Notes under the pieces: generated by a model
What the model was told of the DNA's origin: nothing
The model's database searches: none
Seen by the model: only the letters and a program-made list of their open reading frames with translations
Position numbers and translations under genes: made by a program
Assembly: GCA_027531445.1 (NCBI GenBank)
Contig: JAPZRK010000046.1
Location: 44,650-108,649 of the forward strand
Source: Leptospira sp.
GTDB lineage: Bacteria; Spirochaetota; Leptospiria; Leptospirales; Leptospiraceae
Reading direction: 5' to 3'
DNA length: 64,000 nt
Shown here: piece after piece, positions 34,548 to 43,859 of the stretch
How positions within the stretch are numbered: the first letter of the stretch is position 1
How the letters are laid out: each line of letters opens with the position of its first letter

Positions 34548-35681
34548 ATGCATAAGATTCGGTTGGGTATTTTAGGATCAGGCCAATTGGGACAAATGAT
34601 GGCCTATGAAGCATTTCTTCATGGTATCTCCGTTTCATGTTATTCGCCAGATTATGAATCACCGATGAAGGAGATTGGAGTCCCCATTACGGTAGGTTCA
34701 TTTGATGATACGGAAGCCATACTTAAGTTTATCTCTAACATAGACATACTTACATTTGAATTTGAGAATATCCCTCGATCTACCTTAGATTTTTTAGATT
34801 CTCTATTGCCTTCAAATGTAAACAAAAGAGAAACAAATGATAAAATCAAAATCTTTCCAAATCCGAACTCACTACGCATAGCCCAAGATAGATTTCTGGA
34901 AAAAAATCATTTTAAATCATTGGGGTTAAAAACACCTGAATTTGCCCTACTTACTAAGGAATCGTCTAACTCGCTTATACCTTTCCCATGGATTATTAAA
35001 ACATTACGTTTTGGTTATGATGGTAAAGGTCAGCATAAAATTAGCACCGACCAAGAGTTTAAGGATTTTTTGAAAGAAGCATTTCCAAATGGCAATGAAG
35101 AATACTTGATAGAACAAAAAATCAATTTTGATCTAGAAGTGAGTGTGATACTTACGCGATTTCAGAATGGTGTTATTGAAACATACGGTGCTATTGAAAA
35201 TATTCATAAAAACCATATCTTAGATATTTCTATTTTTCCTGCACGAATCAGTGATGCCTTGCAAAAAAAAGCGATTGAGATTGCAAAATCATTGAGTGAT
35301 TCACTTAATTATGTCGGTACGATTGGAGTCGAATTTTTTATAAAAGATGAAGAAATCTTCCTGAATGAGTATGCTCCCCGTCCTCATAACTCAGGTCATT
35401 TTTCTCAGGATTCTGGAAACCCATCGCAGTTTAAGATGCATATAGCGGCTGTAACAGACCTATTTCGGCCCTCTTTGGAAAGAGTAAGTCCTACAGTAAT
35501 GAAAAATATATTAGGAGATTCATTTGAGGATTCTTTGAATCGAGTAAATAGATTACTATCAGATCCAAGATACAATTTACATCTATACGGGAAAAAAGAA
35601 AGTCGTAAGGGTAGAAAGATGGGTCATTTGAATTTTTCCGGCAGTATTGATGAGATCGATCCGGAGATCTTTAAAATTTAG
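34548..35681 (+). CDS. purK: N5-carboxyaminoimidazole ribonucleotide synthase
   Basis: PurK (377 residues) is an ATP-grasp enzyme that carboxylates AIR with bicarbonate and ATP, feeding PurE. It has an N-terminal Rossmann-like LGILGSGQLGQMM, the FEFENIP motif, LKTPEFALL, FGYDGKGQHKI (ATP-grasp glycine loop), EQKINFDLEVSV and the family signature NEYAPRPHNSGH. It directly follows purE. The gene ends five bases before the convergent murC stop, with no obvious terminator. Confidence 0.96.
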   Translation: MHKIRLGILGSGQLGQMMAYEAFLHGISVSCYSPDYESPMKEIGVPITVGSFDDTEAILKFISNIDILTFEFENIPRSTLDFLDSLLPSNVNKRETNDKIKIFPNPNSLRIAQDRFLEKNHFKSLGLKTPEFALLTKESSNSLIPFPWIIKTLRFGYDGKGQHKISTDQEFKDFLKEAFPNGNEEYLIEQKINFDLEVSVILTRFQNGVIETYGAIENIHKNHILDISIFPARISDALQKKAIEIAKSLSDSLNYVGTIGVEFFIKDEEIFLNEYAPRPHNSGHFSQDSGNPSQFKMHIAAVTDLFRPSLERVSPTVMKNILGDSFEDSLNRVNRLLSDPRYNLHLYGKKESRKGRKMGHLNFSGSIDEIDPEIFKI

Positions 35682-35686
35682 AGATT

Positions 35687-37126
35687 CTATCTTAAAAAAT
35701 CCTCACCCCATTCTCTAACGCTCCCCGCACCCAAAGACAATAATAAATCGCCAGAGTTTAGTTGTTTCCGTAATTCCATTACGTCAGCTTTCATTTCTCC
35801 ACTTAATAGTTTGAAAGCGACGCCATTTAAGTGTTTTGCGATTGATGCACTCGTTACCCCTTCTATTTCTTTTTCACCGGCTGAATAGATAGGTAGAAGA
35901 TATAAAAAATCTGCTGATGATAAGGCATCTGCAAGTTCAACTTGAAGGAGTTGCGTTCGTGTATACCGATGTGGCTGGAATAAAACCACGATCTTTTTAT
36001 TTGCTGGAAGGTTCGCTTTTAAAGATTTTATGACAATATTAATCTCCGTAGGATGGTGTCCATAATCATCAACAACAGTTACACCGTCTTTGTTTCCTAA
36101 AACTTCTTGCCTTCGTTTTACACCAATGTAATTAGATAGTGTTTCTATTCCTTTCTCCAACGGAATGGAAACCAAAAAACCGGAAATAACCGCAGTTAAT
36201 CCATTGGTGAGATAGTGTTCACCTTCATAAGGTAGTTTCAACTGATAGGAATGTCCTAAATAATTAAAACTCAATATTGATTGATGAATATCAAAGAAAA
36301 TGGGGAAGTACTGATCCTTCATCAAGCTTTTTAGCCTGTCCTGAAGATCAACTATCCGTTTCTCTTTAAAATCAATATTTCTCCATATAACATAAAGCTG
36401 AAATTCTTTTGAGATTTCTGTTTTGTCGGATAAATTTGAAAGAATATTTTGTACTCCATTATCGTTTCCCTGCAAGACAGCAGATCCAGGTTGGTTCGGT
36501 GAGATATATTTCAAAAAAGCAGTTTCGAGTCGATCCTTGGTTTTATAGAAGTCTAAATGATCATTATCGATATTGGAAACGACTCTAATATTCGCTAAAT
36601 GGTTTTGGAAAGTTCCATCGGATTCATCAGATTCATAGACACCCCATTCACCTTTTCCGAATTTACCGCCCTTTTTCCCGAGTAAGGCAGTATCTGCACC
36701 AATCATCACTGAAGGTTCAAAATTGGATTCTTCTAAGATTTGTGCAATCATGGTTGTAGTAGACGTTTTCCCATGCGATCCCGCAACCGAAATCGATTTG
36801 TGAAGAGAGAAGATCTTATGCAACACTTCAGATCGATGGAACATCGGGATTGGTAGATTACTAACTTCTTGAAAGATTGAATGATTTTTGTCGTTAATTG
36901 CGGAACTAATGACTATAAAACTTATTTTTGAAGAATCAATCGAATCTAAAGTCTGATATACGAAAGCTCCACGTTCTTTTAAAAAATTTGTGACGTTTGA
37001 AATTTTTTTATCATAACCAAACACCTCAAAATTCATATCAAGAAGAATATGGGCGATAGCTGACATACCACTTCCACCAATACCAAGTAAAAGTGCACGT
37101 TTCCCAGGAAATAGGCTTTCGTACAT
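35687..37126 (-). CDS. murC: UDP-N-acetylmuramate--L-alanine ligase
   Basis: MurC (479 residues) adds L-Ala to UDP-MurNAc. Visible: the N-terminal LGIGGSGMSAIAHIL loop, ATP loop SVAGSHGKTSTTTMIAQIL, YESDESDGTF, NIDNDHLDFY and the C-terminal DDYGHHPTEI and FQPHRYTRT motifs. It is the last gene of the minus-strand cell-wall cluster, one base after murG. Genes that often follow (murB, ddl, ftsQ, ftsA, ftsZ) are absent here. Confidence 0.96.
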   Translation of the reverse strand: MYESLFPGKRALLLGIGGSGMSAIAHILLDMNFEVFGYDKKISNVTNFLKERGAFVYQTLDSIDSSKISFIVISSAINDKNHSIFQEVSNLPIPMFHRSEVLHKIFSLHKSISVAGSHGKTSTTTMIAQILEESNFEPSVMIGADTALLGKKGGKFGKGEWGVYESDESDGTFQNHLANIRVVSNIDNDHLDFYKTKDRLETAFLKYISPNQPGSAVLQGNDNGVQNILSNLSDKTEISKEFQLYVIWRNIDFKEKRIVDLQDRLKSLMKDQYFPIFFDIHQSILSFNYLGHSYQLKLPYEGEHYLTNGLTAVISGFLVSIPLEKGIETLSNYIGVKRRQEVLGNKDGVTVVDDYGHHPTEINIVIKSLKANLPANKKIVVLFQPHRYTRTQLLQVELADALSSADFLYLLPIYSAGEKEIEGVTSASIAKHLNGVAFKLLSGEMKADVMELRKQLNSGDLLLSLGAGSVREWGEDFLR

Positions 37127-37127
37127 A

Positions 37128-38213
37128 CTAATGTGGGAGAAAGTATAAAACGGTCTGATATGCCGCGTTCACATTTGATAAACGTAAGGAATTGTGACCC
37201 ATTTCTTTCATTATCGTCGGATTCGATTTCCAGTTTAGTAGGTGTCTAACTAACTCTGTGGGATCCTCAGATGTCGAGTGAATGGTAACCGCCGCCCCTT
37301 CTCTCTCCACAAACTCTGCATTTTCCTTCTGATGGTTATCTGCAGCAAATGGATAAGGAATCAAAATCATGGGCAAACCATACATCAAGCATTCAGCCAA
37401 TACTCCTGCGCCGGATCTCGCTACTACAATATTTGCCCATTCATAATTTGGTTTCATATCGTTTGCATAAGAAATAATTTCCGCCGGTCCTTTCGCTTTA
37501 TCTATTGTCTCTTCGTATAGCGCATTGCCTGTTAAGAGACGAAATCGAAACTTTTGTGCTATCTCAACATTCTCCATAGTTTTTATGATCATATTATTGA
37601 GTTGTCGAGCTCCTTGAGATCCACCCAATACAAGGACATTGACTATATTCTTTTTACTGTCATGTAAATTTTCATTCTGTCTTATATTCAAATGTTCTGG
37701 AATGATTCGATTTCGAATGGGGTTTCCTATTACTTTATTCTCAACACGTAAATTGATTGATTGAACAATTGGAAAGCTAAGTGCAATTTTATTCGAAAAG
37801 GTTTGAAATATTCTTGTGATCTTACCTGGGATACAATTTTGTTCGCAAAGAAATAATTTTTTTCGAAAAAGAATCGCATAAAGAATAGATGGCAAACTAG
37901 AATAACCTCCCATTCCGATAACAGTTGTTATCTTTCTTTTCTGAAATGAGATGACAGTTTTTATAAACTCTATAAAAAAAAGGATTGGGAAAATTAGGAT
38001 CTTAAGCCCTTTGAATTGAGGAACATTATGCCATAAAACAGGACATGGCGGTGCAATAAGGTCGGGATTATCTTTATTTCGGTATAGTGAATGAATGTAG
38101 ACACTAGAAACGGAAAAGCTTTCTTTTTTCTGAACAAGGATTTCGGCAAGTGCAACTCCAGGCGAAATATGACCACCTGTTCCCCCAGCAGAGATAACTA
38201 CGTTTTCAATCAT
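37128..38213 (-). CDS. murG: Lipid II synthase (UDP-GlcNAc:MurNAc-pentapeptide GlcNAc transferase)
   Basis: MurG (361 residues) is a peripheral inner-membrane GT-B glycosyltransferase that adds GlcNAc to lipid I. Signatures: N-terminal SAGGTGGHISPGVALAE, GMGGYSSLP, LCEQNCIPG, VLGGSQGARQLN and the UDP-GlcNAc-binding SGAGVLAECLMYGLPMILIP. The ATG overlaps the ftsW stop by four bases. Length and order are normal for the dcw arrangement. Confidence 0.96.
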   Translation of the reverse strand: MIENVVISAGGTGGHISPGVALAEILVQKKESFSVSSVYIHSLYRNKDNPDLIAPPCPVLWHNVPQFKGLKILIFPILFFIEFIKTVISFQKRKITTVIGMGGYSSLPSILYAILFRKKLFLCEQNCIPGKITRIFQTFSNKIALSFPIVQSINLRVENKVIGNPIRNRIIPEHLNIRQNENLHDSKKNIVNVLVLGGSQGARQLNNMIIKTMENVEIAQKFRFRLLTGNALYEETIDKAKGPAEIISYANDMKPNYEWANIVVARSGAGVLAECLMYGLPMILIPYPFAADNHQKENAEFVEREGAAVTIHSTSEDPTELVRHLLNWKSNPTIMKEMGHNSLRLSNVNAAYQTVLYFLPH

Positions 38214-39352
38214 AAGACCAAATTCTCCTTTTTCGTTATATTTGCAAGGATTCCTAGTAGTATAAAGATTGTAATCAATGAAGAGCCGCCATAACTGATA
38301 AAAGGTAATGAAATTCCGGTCACCGGAAATAACCCAGTTACAACATAAAGATTAATCAAAAACTGAATCGTCAGAAGCAATAAAATTCCAGTTCCTAAGT
38401 AAAAGCCTAACTTATCTTTAACTTTCTGTAATAACAGATAAATTCTAAAGAGAAGGAATAAGACAACCATCAAAAAGGATAAAAAACCTATAAAACCAAA
38501 ATCTTCAACAAATGCAGCGAGAACAAAATCAGTATGACTATATGCTAAATAACGATGAGAGTATCCAGAGCCAATCGGGAGTCCCAATGTACCGCCATCA
38601 AAAAATGCCCTAAATGAAGTTACAAGTTGATGTCCTTCATCAAATCTATACTTATAAGGATCCAACCAAATTTCCAACCTTTTTTTTCTATACCCTACTT
38701 GTGTGATCAAAACAAATAACAACGGTAAGGAAGCCAATCCAAGCAATAGAATTCTTTTGATTGGAAAACCTGTCATAATAACAAAGAAAAAAATGACAAC
38801 TAACATTTCAACAGTGGTCCCGAATGCCGGTTCAATTACTATTAAAATTAAAGTCAAAAAAATCGTAAAAATTGAAATGAGTGTTTTTTTATCCCAATTA
38901 ATTTTTTTTGGGTCAAAGTTTTGAAAAAACAATGCTAAAAACAAAAGAAGGCTAATTTTGCTAAATTCAGATGGTTGGATTTGAAACCCTCCAATCTGAA
39001 CCCAACGATTGAAATTTCTACCATATGTTGTTCCAACTGATTTTCCAAGGCCAGGTATAAAGACTGAAATCAGAAGAAGGATACTTAGAATACAGAATGG
39101 AAATGAGAGCTTTACCAGAAACTGATATGGGATACGAACAAAAACTAAAAAAAGACAAATTCCAATACTTCCCCATAAAAGTTGTTTTTTAAGGTAAAAA
39201 TAAGGATCAGCGAATTCACGTTCTGCGGGAACCACTGATGCACTGAACATAATGATAACTCCGAAACCAAACAGAGAAAAGATACAATAAAGCAAAGGTA
39301 AATCTACGACACGTTTACCAAAGGCAAAATACTGTCGTAGACCAACAAACAT
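38210..39352 (-). CDS. ftsW: SEDS-family peptidoglycan glycosyltransferase FtsW
   Basis: This 380-residue polytopic protein has about ten membrane helices and SEDS motifs: VRIPYQ, GRNFNRWVQIGGFQIQPSEF, EPAFGTT, GTLGLPIGSGYSHRYLA, TDFVLAAFVEDFGFIG and a C-terminal GISLPFISYGGSS. SEDS proteins polymerise lipid II glycan strands with a partner class B PBP. Its place between mraY and murG favours FtsW (division) over RodA. The usual partner gene ftsI is not in this cluster. Confidence 0.93.
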   Translation of the reverse strand: MFVGLRQYFAFGKRVVDLPLLYCIFSLFGFGVIIMFSASVVPAEREFADPYFYLKKQLLWGSIGICLFLVFVRIPYQFLVKLSFPFCILSILLLISVFIPGLGKSVGTTYGRNFNRWVQIGGFQIQPSEFSKISLLLFLALFFQNFDPKKINWDKKTLISIFTIFLTLILIVIEPAFGTTVEMLVVIFFFVIMTGFPIKRILLLGLASLPLLFVLITQVGYRKKRLEIWLDPYKYRFDEGHQLVTSFRAFFDGGTLGLPIGSGYSHRYLAYSHTDFVLAAFVEDFGFIGFLSFLMVVLFLLFRIYLLLQKVKDKLGFYLGTGILLLLTIQFLINLYVVTGLFPVTGISLPFISYGGSSLITIFILLGILANITKKENLVL

Positions 39353-39353
39353 T

Positions 39354-40466
39354 CTATTGAATTTTTAATGTCGAAAGTGAAATGATTGCCAATATGATTC
39401 CGATGATCCAAAATCGAATTACAACCTTTTCCTCTGACCATCCACTCAATTCAAAGTGATGATGGAGTGGAGCCATTTTAAATATTCTTTTTCCTCTCAA
39501 TTTGAAAGAACCAACTTGCAAAATAACGCTCAGCGCTTCAGCCACAAAGATTCCGCCCAAAATTACAAGTAGTATCTCTTTTTTTAACATGATGGCTACC
39601 AAACCTAAAGTGGATCCTAAGAATAGCGAACCCGTATCACCCATAAATACTTGGGCCGGATGGCAATTGAACCACAAAAAACCGATGAGAGCCCCGCTCA
39701 ATGCGGATAAGAAGACAGCATATTCGTGGGCACCAGGAAGATAAGGTACATTTAGATAGTTCGCAACAACGGGAGTTCCTGAAACGTAAGCTAACATTGC
39801 CATAGTCGCTGTTGCAATGACAACAGTACCACTAGCAAGACCATCTAAACCATCTGTAAGGTTGACAGCATGTGAACTTCCGATTAGAACTATAATAGCA
39901 AATGGAATGGCGAAAATACCGAGATTCAATAAAGGACCCTTTAAAAATGGTAAGAAGAGATCTGTTATTTCAAATAAGATTCCCTTACTTGCGATCGTAT
40001 TTGGTTTTCCAGTATAAAAATAAAAGATAAAGGTAACGGATATAGCAAGCAGGATCGTAATTGAAAATTTAGTTCTGGCTCTCATACCACCTTTTACTTT
40101 TTTAACCGACTTTAAATAATCATCGGTAAAACCAAGAGCACAAAACCCTATCGCTGAACCTAGCAACAACAATACATTTAAATTTTTAAGATTTCCCCAT
40201 AATAGAATCGAGATGGTAAGGGAAATAATCATCATCAAACCACCCATTGTTGGTGTGCCAGATTTTGCCGCATGAGATTGTGGCCCATCATTTCGAATCG
40301 ATTCTTTGAATTTTAAGGATTTTAAAAATTCGATCATCATCCTGCCGTATAGGAATGTGATAAACATGGCAGTTAAACCACCCATCATCGCTCGAAATGT
40401 CACATATTGAAAAATTCGAAAAACGCCTATATCATTCCCAAAACTCTCATAAATCCAATGAAACAT
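39354..40466 (-). CDS. mraY: Phospho-N-acetylmuramoyl-pentapeptide transferase
   Basis: MraY (370 residues) transfers phospho-MurNAc-pentapeptide to undecaprenyl phosphate, forming lipid I. It has about ten membrane helices and the expected motifs: KSGTPTMGGLM, GFTDDYLK (Asp pair), NLTDGLDGLASG, FMGDTGSLFLG and the HHHFELSGW loop. The start is followed by MFHWIYES, typical for the family. It sits one base after the ftsW start on the minus strand and 24 bases downstream of murE. Confidence 0.97.
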   Translation of the reverse strand: MFHWIYESFGNDIGVFRIFQYVTFRAMMGGLTAMFITFLYGRMMIEFLKSLKFKESIRNDGPQSHAAKSGTPTMGGLMMIISLTISILLWGNLKNLNVLLLLGSAIGFCALGFTDDYLKSVKKVKGGMRARTKFSITILLAISVTFIFYFYTGKPNTIASKGILFEITDLFLPFLKGPLLNLGIFAIPFAIIVLIGSSHAVNLTDGLDGLASGTVVIATATMAMLAYVSGTPVVANYLNVPYLPGAHEYAVFLSALSGALIGFLWFNCHPAQVFMGDTGSLFLGSTLGLVAIMLKKEILLVILGGIFVAEALSVILQVGSFKLRGKRIFKMAPLHHHFELSGWSEEKVVIRFWIIGIILAIISLSTLKIQ

Positions 40467-40489
40467 ATACCTTACCTATCGACCCGAAT

Positions 40490-42004
40490 TTAATTTCTTT
40501 GAAATGCTTTCTGAACTTCTTCATAATCGAAAAAATCAAATTTTTCTTTTCCGATGATTTGGTAAGTTTCGTGGCCCTTTCCAGCGACCACCAAAATTCC
40601 ATCTTTTTCTAAGAGTGCGACTCCACGTGCTATGGCCTCTCGTCTATCAATGATAGTCTCATATCTTTTGAAACCTCGAGAAAAACCAGCTTCAATTTCT
40701 TCAAGAATCGCTTTCGGATTTTCGGTTCTAGGATTATCTGAAGTTAATATCACATAGTCTGAATGCTCTTCGGCAATTTTTGCCATTATCGGTCGTTTGC
40801 TTCGGTCTCTGTCACCTCCACAACCGAAAAGACAAATGATTTGTTTGGGTGAGATTTCAACACAGCTTTTCAGAATATTTTCTAATGCATCCGGTGTATG
40901 TGCATAATCGATAACGGCTATCCGACTTCCGTCAAGAGAAGGCACCACTTGGAAACGTCCTGGCACGGTAGGAATAAATTCAATTTGCTTTAAGACATCA
41001 TCCCAATTAAAACCCAGTTCAAGAGCAATAAAGGAAGCAAAGCTCACATTAAAAACATTAAAATTACCTAGAAGATTGGTTTTTACTTTTCGGACTTGGA
41101 TAAAAGGTAAATTTTTCTCTTTTTTATGGATTCGAAATTCACTACCGGAAATTGAAAGAACAGAGTGTGAATATTTGAACTCTCCGGCATCTCCCAGTAA
41201 ATAAATGGGAGATGAGAGATTCGCCTCTTTCAACTTTGCTACCATTTTTTCCCCACCCTCTACATCACTGGCAACAAGACCGAACTTGTTTTTCATCGAT
41301 GATTGTTCTAATTGGGTAAAGATTTTAAACTTACTATCCAAATAGTCATCCATATCCTTATGGAAATCCAAGTGATCCTGCGTTAGATTTGTAAATCCCG
41401 CCGCCTGTAATTCGATGCCTGCTGTTCTTCCCAATTTCAGTCCATGGGAACTCATTTCAATAAATACAAATTCAATTTGTTGTTCGACCATTTCGCGTAA
41501 CAATAGATTGAGGGACGAAGCATCGGGTGTGGTATAGCCTGTTTCGCGTATTTCATCTTGGAGTCTTACATGAACAGTACCAATCAAACCACATTTTTTT
41601 CCAAGCCTCGTGGCGATATGAAAAAGAATGAACGTTAGAGATGTTTTTCCATTTGTTCCAGTAATACCAACGACTTTTAACTTCTTGCTAGGTGAACCTG
41701 CCAAAAAATGAGCCAATTTACCGTAAGCGTCACCCAAATATAAATCGGTCTCTAAGACGTTTGGAAATAGATCCAATCCTGGGATTTTGATTTGTTGGGG
41801 GGATATGAGTATCGTTTTAACACCTAATTTAAAAGCGCTTTCTAAAAATGTTGCGTAACGTTCGCTTTGTCCTTCGGGCAACACAAAGATATCATTCGTT
41901 TTGAGTTTTCGGGTATCTGACCAGATGTATTCTACATCTTGATCTATATCTCCTTTCCTTAAGCGGATTTCTGGAAGTTTTCGAATGATTTCTGAAAGTT
42001 TCAA
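40490..42004 (-). CDS. murE: UDP-MurNAc-L-Ala-D-Glu:meso-diaminopimelate ligase
   Basis: MurE (504 residues) adds the third residue of the stem peptide. ATP loop: VGITGTNGKTSLTFIL. The motif DNPR (423-426) marks the meso-diaminopimelate type rather than the L-Lys type, predicting A1-gamma peptidoglycan. GTVHVRL, TTPDASSL, EMSSHGLKLGR, DYAHTPDAL and VAGKGHETYQ are also present. It follows the FtsL-like gene by seven bases. Confidence 0.96.
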   Translation of the reverse strand: MKLSEIIRKLPEIRLRKGDIDQDVEYIWSDTRKLKTNDIFVLPEGQSERYATFLESAFKLGVKTILISPQQIKIPGLDLFPNVLETDLYLGDAYGKLAHFLAGSPSKKLKVVGITGTNGKTSLTFILFHIATRLGKKCGLIGTVHVRLQDEIRETGYTTPDASSLNLLLREMVEQQIEFVFIEMSSHGLKLGRTAGIELQAAGFTNLTQDHLDFHKDMDDYLDSKFKIFTQLEQSSMKNKFGLVASDVEGGEKMVAKLKEANLSSPIYLLGDAGEFKYSHSVLSISGSEFRIHKKEKNLPFIQVRKVKTNLLGNFNVFNVSFASFIALELGFNWDDVLKQIEFIPTVPGRFQVVPSLDGSRIAVIDYAHTPDALENILKSCVEISPKQIICLFGCGGDRDRSKRPIMAKIAEEHSDYVILTSDNPRTENPKAILEEIEAGFSRGFKRYETIIDRREAIARGVALLEKDGILVVAGKGHETYQIIGKEKFDFFDYEEVQKAFQRN

Positions 42005-42011
42005 TGTGTCC

Positions 42012-42359
42012 CTACTTTTGTATCATCGGCTCAGGAGGTAGTTCTATGGTAACGATCCTGTTTCCTAGACTGATTGGTAAATACTGATATGTTCTTCGAT
42101 ACAACGCCTCGATTCTCTCGGCTGAGGTATAGGAAACAATCCCAATTTTTAAATCATCGTTTCTTCTTACCAAATCTTCTTTCTCCCTTGCTTTTTCATG
42201 GATCAATCGTTTCCATTTTGCAGTCTCTATCCCTTGCCAAACTGCAAAATAAAACAATCCAAGCAGAGGTATGAGATACAAAACAGGCTCCAAAGGTAAT
42301 AGCAATTGGATCAAAAACCGAGGCAAGGATTGGAAATGGATCTGGGTTTTGAACTTCAT
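42012..42359 (-). CDS. FtsL-like small bitopic membrane protein
   Basis: This 115-residue protein lies between rsmH and murE, where ftsL is found in many bacteria. It has a short basic N-terminus, one membrane helix (about 24-41), then a charged coiled-coil stretch (45-72, with KAREKEDLVRRNDDLK) and a short outer tail. Size and topology match FtsL, which forms a complex with FtsB and FtsQ in the divisome. Sequence identity to FtsL is not evident to me, so this is inferred from position and architecture. Confidence 0.65.
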   Translation of the reverse strand: MKFKTQIHFQSLPRFLIQLLLPLEPVLYLIPLLGLFYFAVWQGIETAKWKRLIHEKAREKEDLVRRNDDLKIGIVSYTSAERIEALYRRTYQYLPISLGNRIVTIELPPEPMIQK

Positions 42360-42360
42360 C

Positions 42361-43305
42361 TCATTTTATTATCGGATTCTCTCTTTGCAATCCTCTCAGC
42401 TTTGCCGAACGAGAAGCTCGATTGGAACGTATTTCGTCTGTATCAGGGATAATGGGTTTCTTCGTAAGGATCGTATAATCATCCATCTGTAAATCTCTAA
42501 ATACCCATTTTACGATACGATCCTCTAAGGAATGAAAGGAGATACAGGCCATTACTCCCTCAGGATTGAGCAATGTCGCCAACTGGCGAATCCCTTTTTC
42601 GGCATGCATTAACTCTTCGTTTACCTCAATGCGCAACGCTTGGAAAACCTTGGTCGCTGGGTGACTCTCTTTAGGCCAAAACTTACGCGGGATGGATGTC
42701 TCGACGACCTTTGCCAAATCTAGATTTGTCTCAAATTTTTTCTTTTGCCTGGTTTGGACAATATTGTTCGCAATTTTTAGGGCCCATCGTTCCTCCCCAT
42801 AGTCCCAAAAAACTTTCTTTAAATGGAGGATTGAACTATAATTGACGACATCGGCCGCCGTCTGGTTTCCCACTTGTGGTTCCAAGCGCATATCAAGTGG
42901 TTCTTCTTGTTTGAAGGTAAATCCTCTGCCAGAATGTAAAAAGTGAAATAACGATACTCCCAAATCAATGAGAATTGCGTCTAGACCAGGGCATCCCACA
43001 CTTTCGAGTAGAGATCTGTCGACATCCGAAAAATTCATTTGGAAAGGAAAAACACGTTTATAGCCCTCTAAATTCTTCATGGCACGACCAAGCATGACTT
43101 CGTCTCGATCGGTAAGGATCAGCTGAGATTCAGGAAAGGATTCCAGTAAAAGTTTGGAATGACCACCTTCGCCCGCTGTGGCATCTAGAATCCAAGTGGG
43201 AGTCTTTGTGTTCGAGAGAGAGAGGAGCTGTAAAACTTCCTTTGGCAAAACGGGGATGTGTGGCGAGAGAATCACTTGGTTACTTTCTTTCTTATAATTT
43301 TTCAA
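42361..43305 (-). CDS. rsmH: 16S rRNA (cytosine-1402-N4)-methyltransferase
   Basis: RsmH/MraW (314 residues) methylates C1402 in the 30S decoding centre using S-adenosylmethionine. It shows HIPVLPKEVLQLL, ATAGEGGHSKLLLE, DRDEVMLGRA, LIDLGVSLFH, RGFTFKQEEPLDMRL and CISFHSLEDRIVK. The frame starts at TTG 43305. A GTG at 43275, just before HIPVL, is an equally plausible start. It opens the minus-strand dcw cluster. No mraZ lies upstream; instead a divergent HIT gene is found. Confidence 0.96.
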   Translation of the reverse strand: MKNYKKESNQVILSPHIPVLPKEVLQLLSLSNTKTPTWILDATAGEGGHSKLLLESFPESQLILTDRDEVMLGRAMKNLEGYKRVFPFQMNFSDVDRSLLESVGCPGLDAILIDLGVSLFHFLHSGRGFTFKQEEPLDMRLEPQVGNQTAADVVNYSSILHLKKVFWDYGEERWALKIANNIVQTRQKKKFETNLDLAKVVETSIPRKFWPKESHPATKVFQALRIEVNEELMHAEKGIRQLATLLNPEGVMACISFHSLEDRIVKWVFRDLQMDDYTILTKKPIIPDTDEIRSNRASRSAKLRGLQRENPIIK

Positions 43306-43349
43306 AATCCTTGCAATCCTTTAATCAAACGCTGAGAGTGAAAGTAAGT

Positions 43350-43859
43350 ATGGGCTCTTTTGACGAACATTCTCACCGGAAGAATCTTTTTAGTGTTGGA
43401 AAATTGGGTTACGCCAAAGGAGATCGACCGCCAGTGGATTGTATTCTTTGCGGAGTCAGGGATAAAGACGAAATTGTTCCCAATCTAACCATTTTTGAAT
43501 CGGAACTCTCCATTGTTTCGGTCAATTTGTTCCCGTACAATCCGGGTCACATTATCATATTTCCAAAACGTCACATTATTGCTTACACGGACCTTACTGA
43601 GCAAGAAGCATTGGATATCCATCGCCTAACTGTTAAAATTCTTAAATTATTAGAAAAACATTGGAATGTACAAGGGTATAACCTAGGTTATAATTTAGGG
43701 AAAAATAGTGGGGGTTCGATTCCACACATCCACGAACATATTGTACCTAGATTTCCCAACGAAGCTGGGTTTCTGGACGTTTTTGCAAATACACGAGTTG
43801 TGATTTACGAGCCCTATCAGATGTTGGAACAGCTCAAGGCTATGTGGAATGAAGTTTAA
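43350..43859 (+). CDS. HIT-family nucleotide hydrolase/phosphorylase
   Basis: With ATG 43350 the protein is 169 residues. It has the Cys31-x2-Cys34 pair (DCILCG), the FPYNPGHIII strand and the histidine triad HIHEH (His126, His128, His130) in GGSIPHIHEHIVPRF. This is the pattern of HIT proteins related to diadenosine tetraphosphate phosphorylase/hydrolase. It would cleave nucleoside phosphoramidates or dinucleoside polyphosphates. I rejected the longer frame back to 43206 because it runs through rsmH. A GTG at 43338 is an alternative. Confidence 0.9.
   Translation: MGSFDEHSHRKNLFSVGKLGYAKGDRPPVDCILCGVRDKDEIVPNLTIFESELSIVSVNLFPYNPGHIIIFPKRHIIAYTDLTEQEALDIHRLTVKILKLLEKHWNVQGYNLGYNLGKNSGGSIPHIHEHIVPRFPNEAGFLDVFANTRVVIYEPYQMLEQLKAMWNEV

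Noticed and set aside
43206..43349. Upstream extension of the HIT gene
   Set aside because: It reads antisense into rsmH and contains no HIT family sequence.
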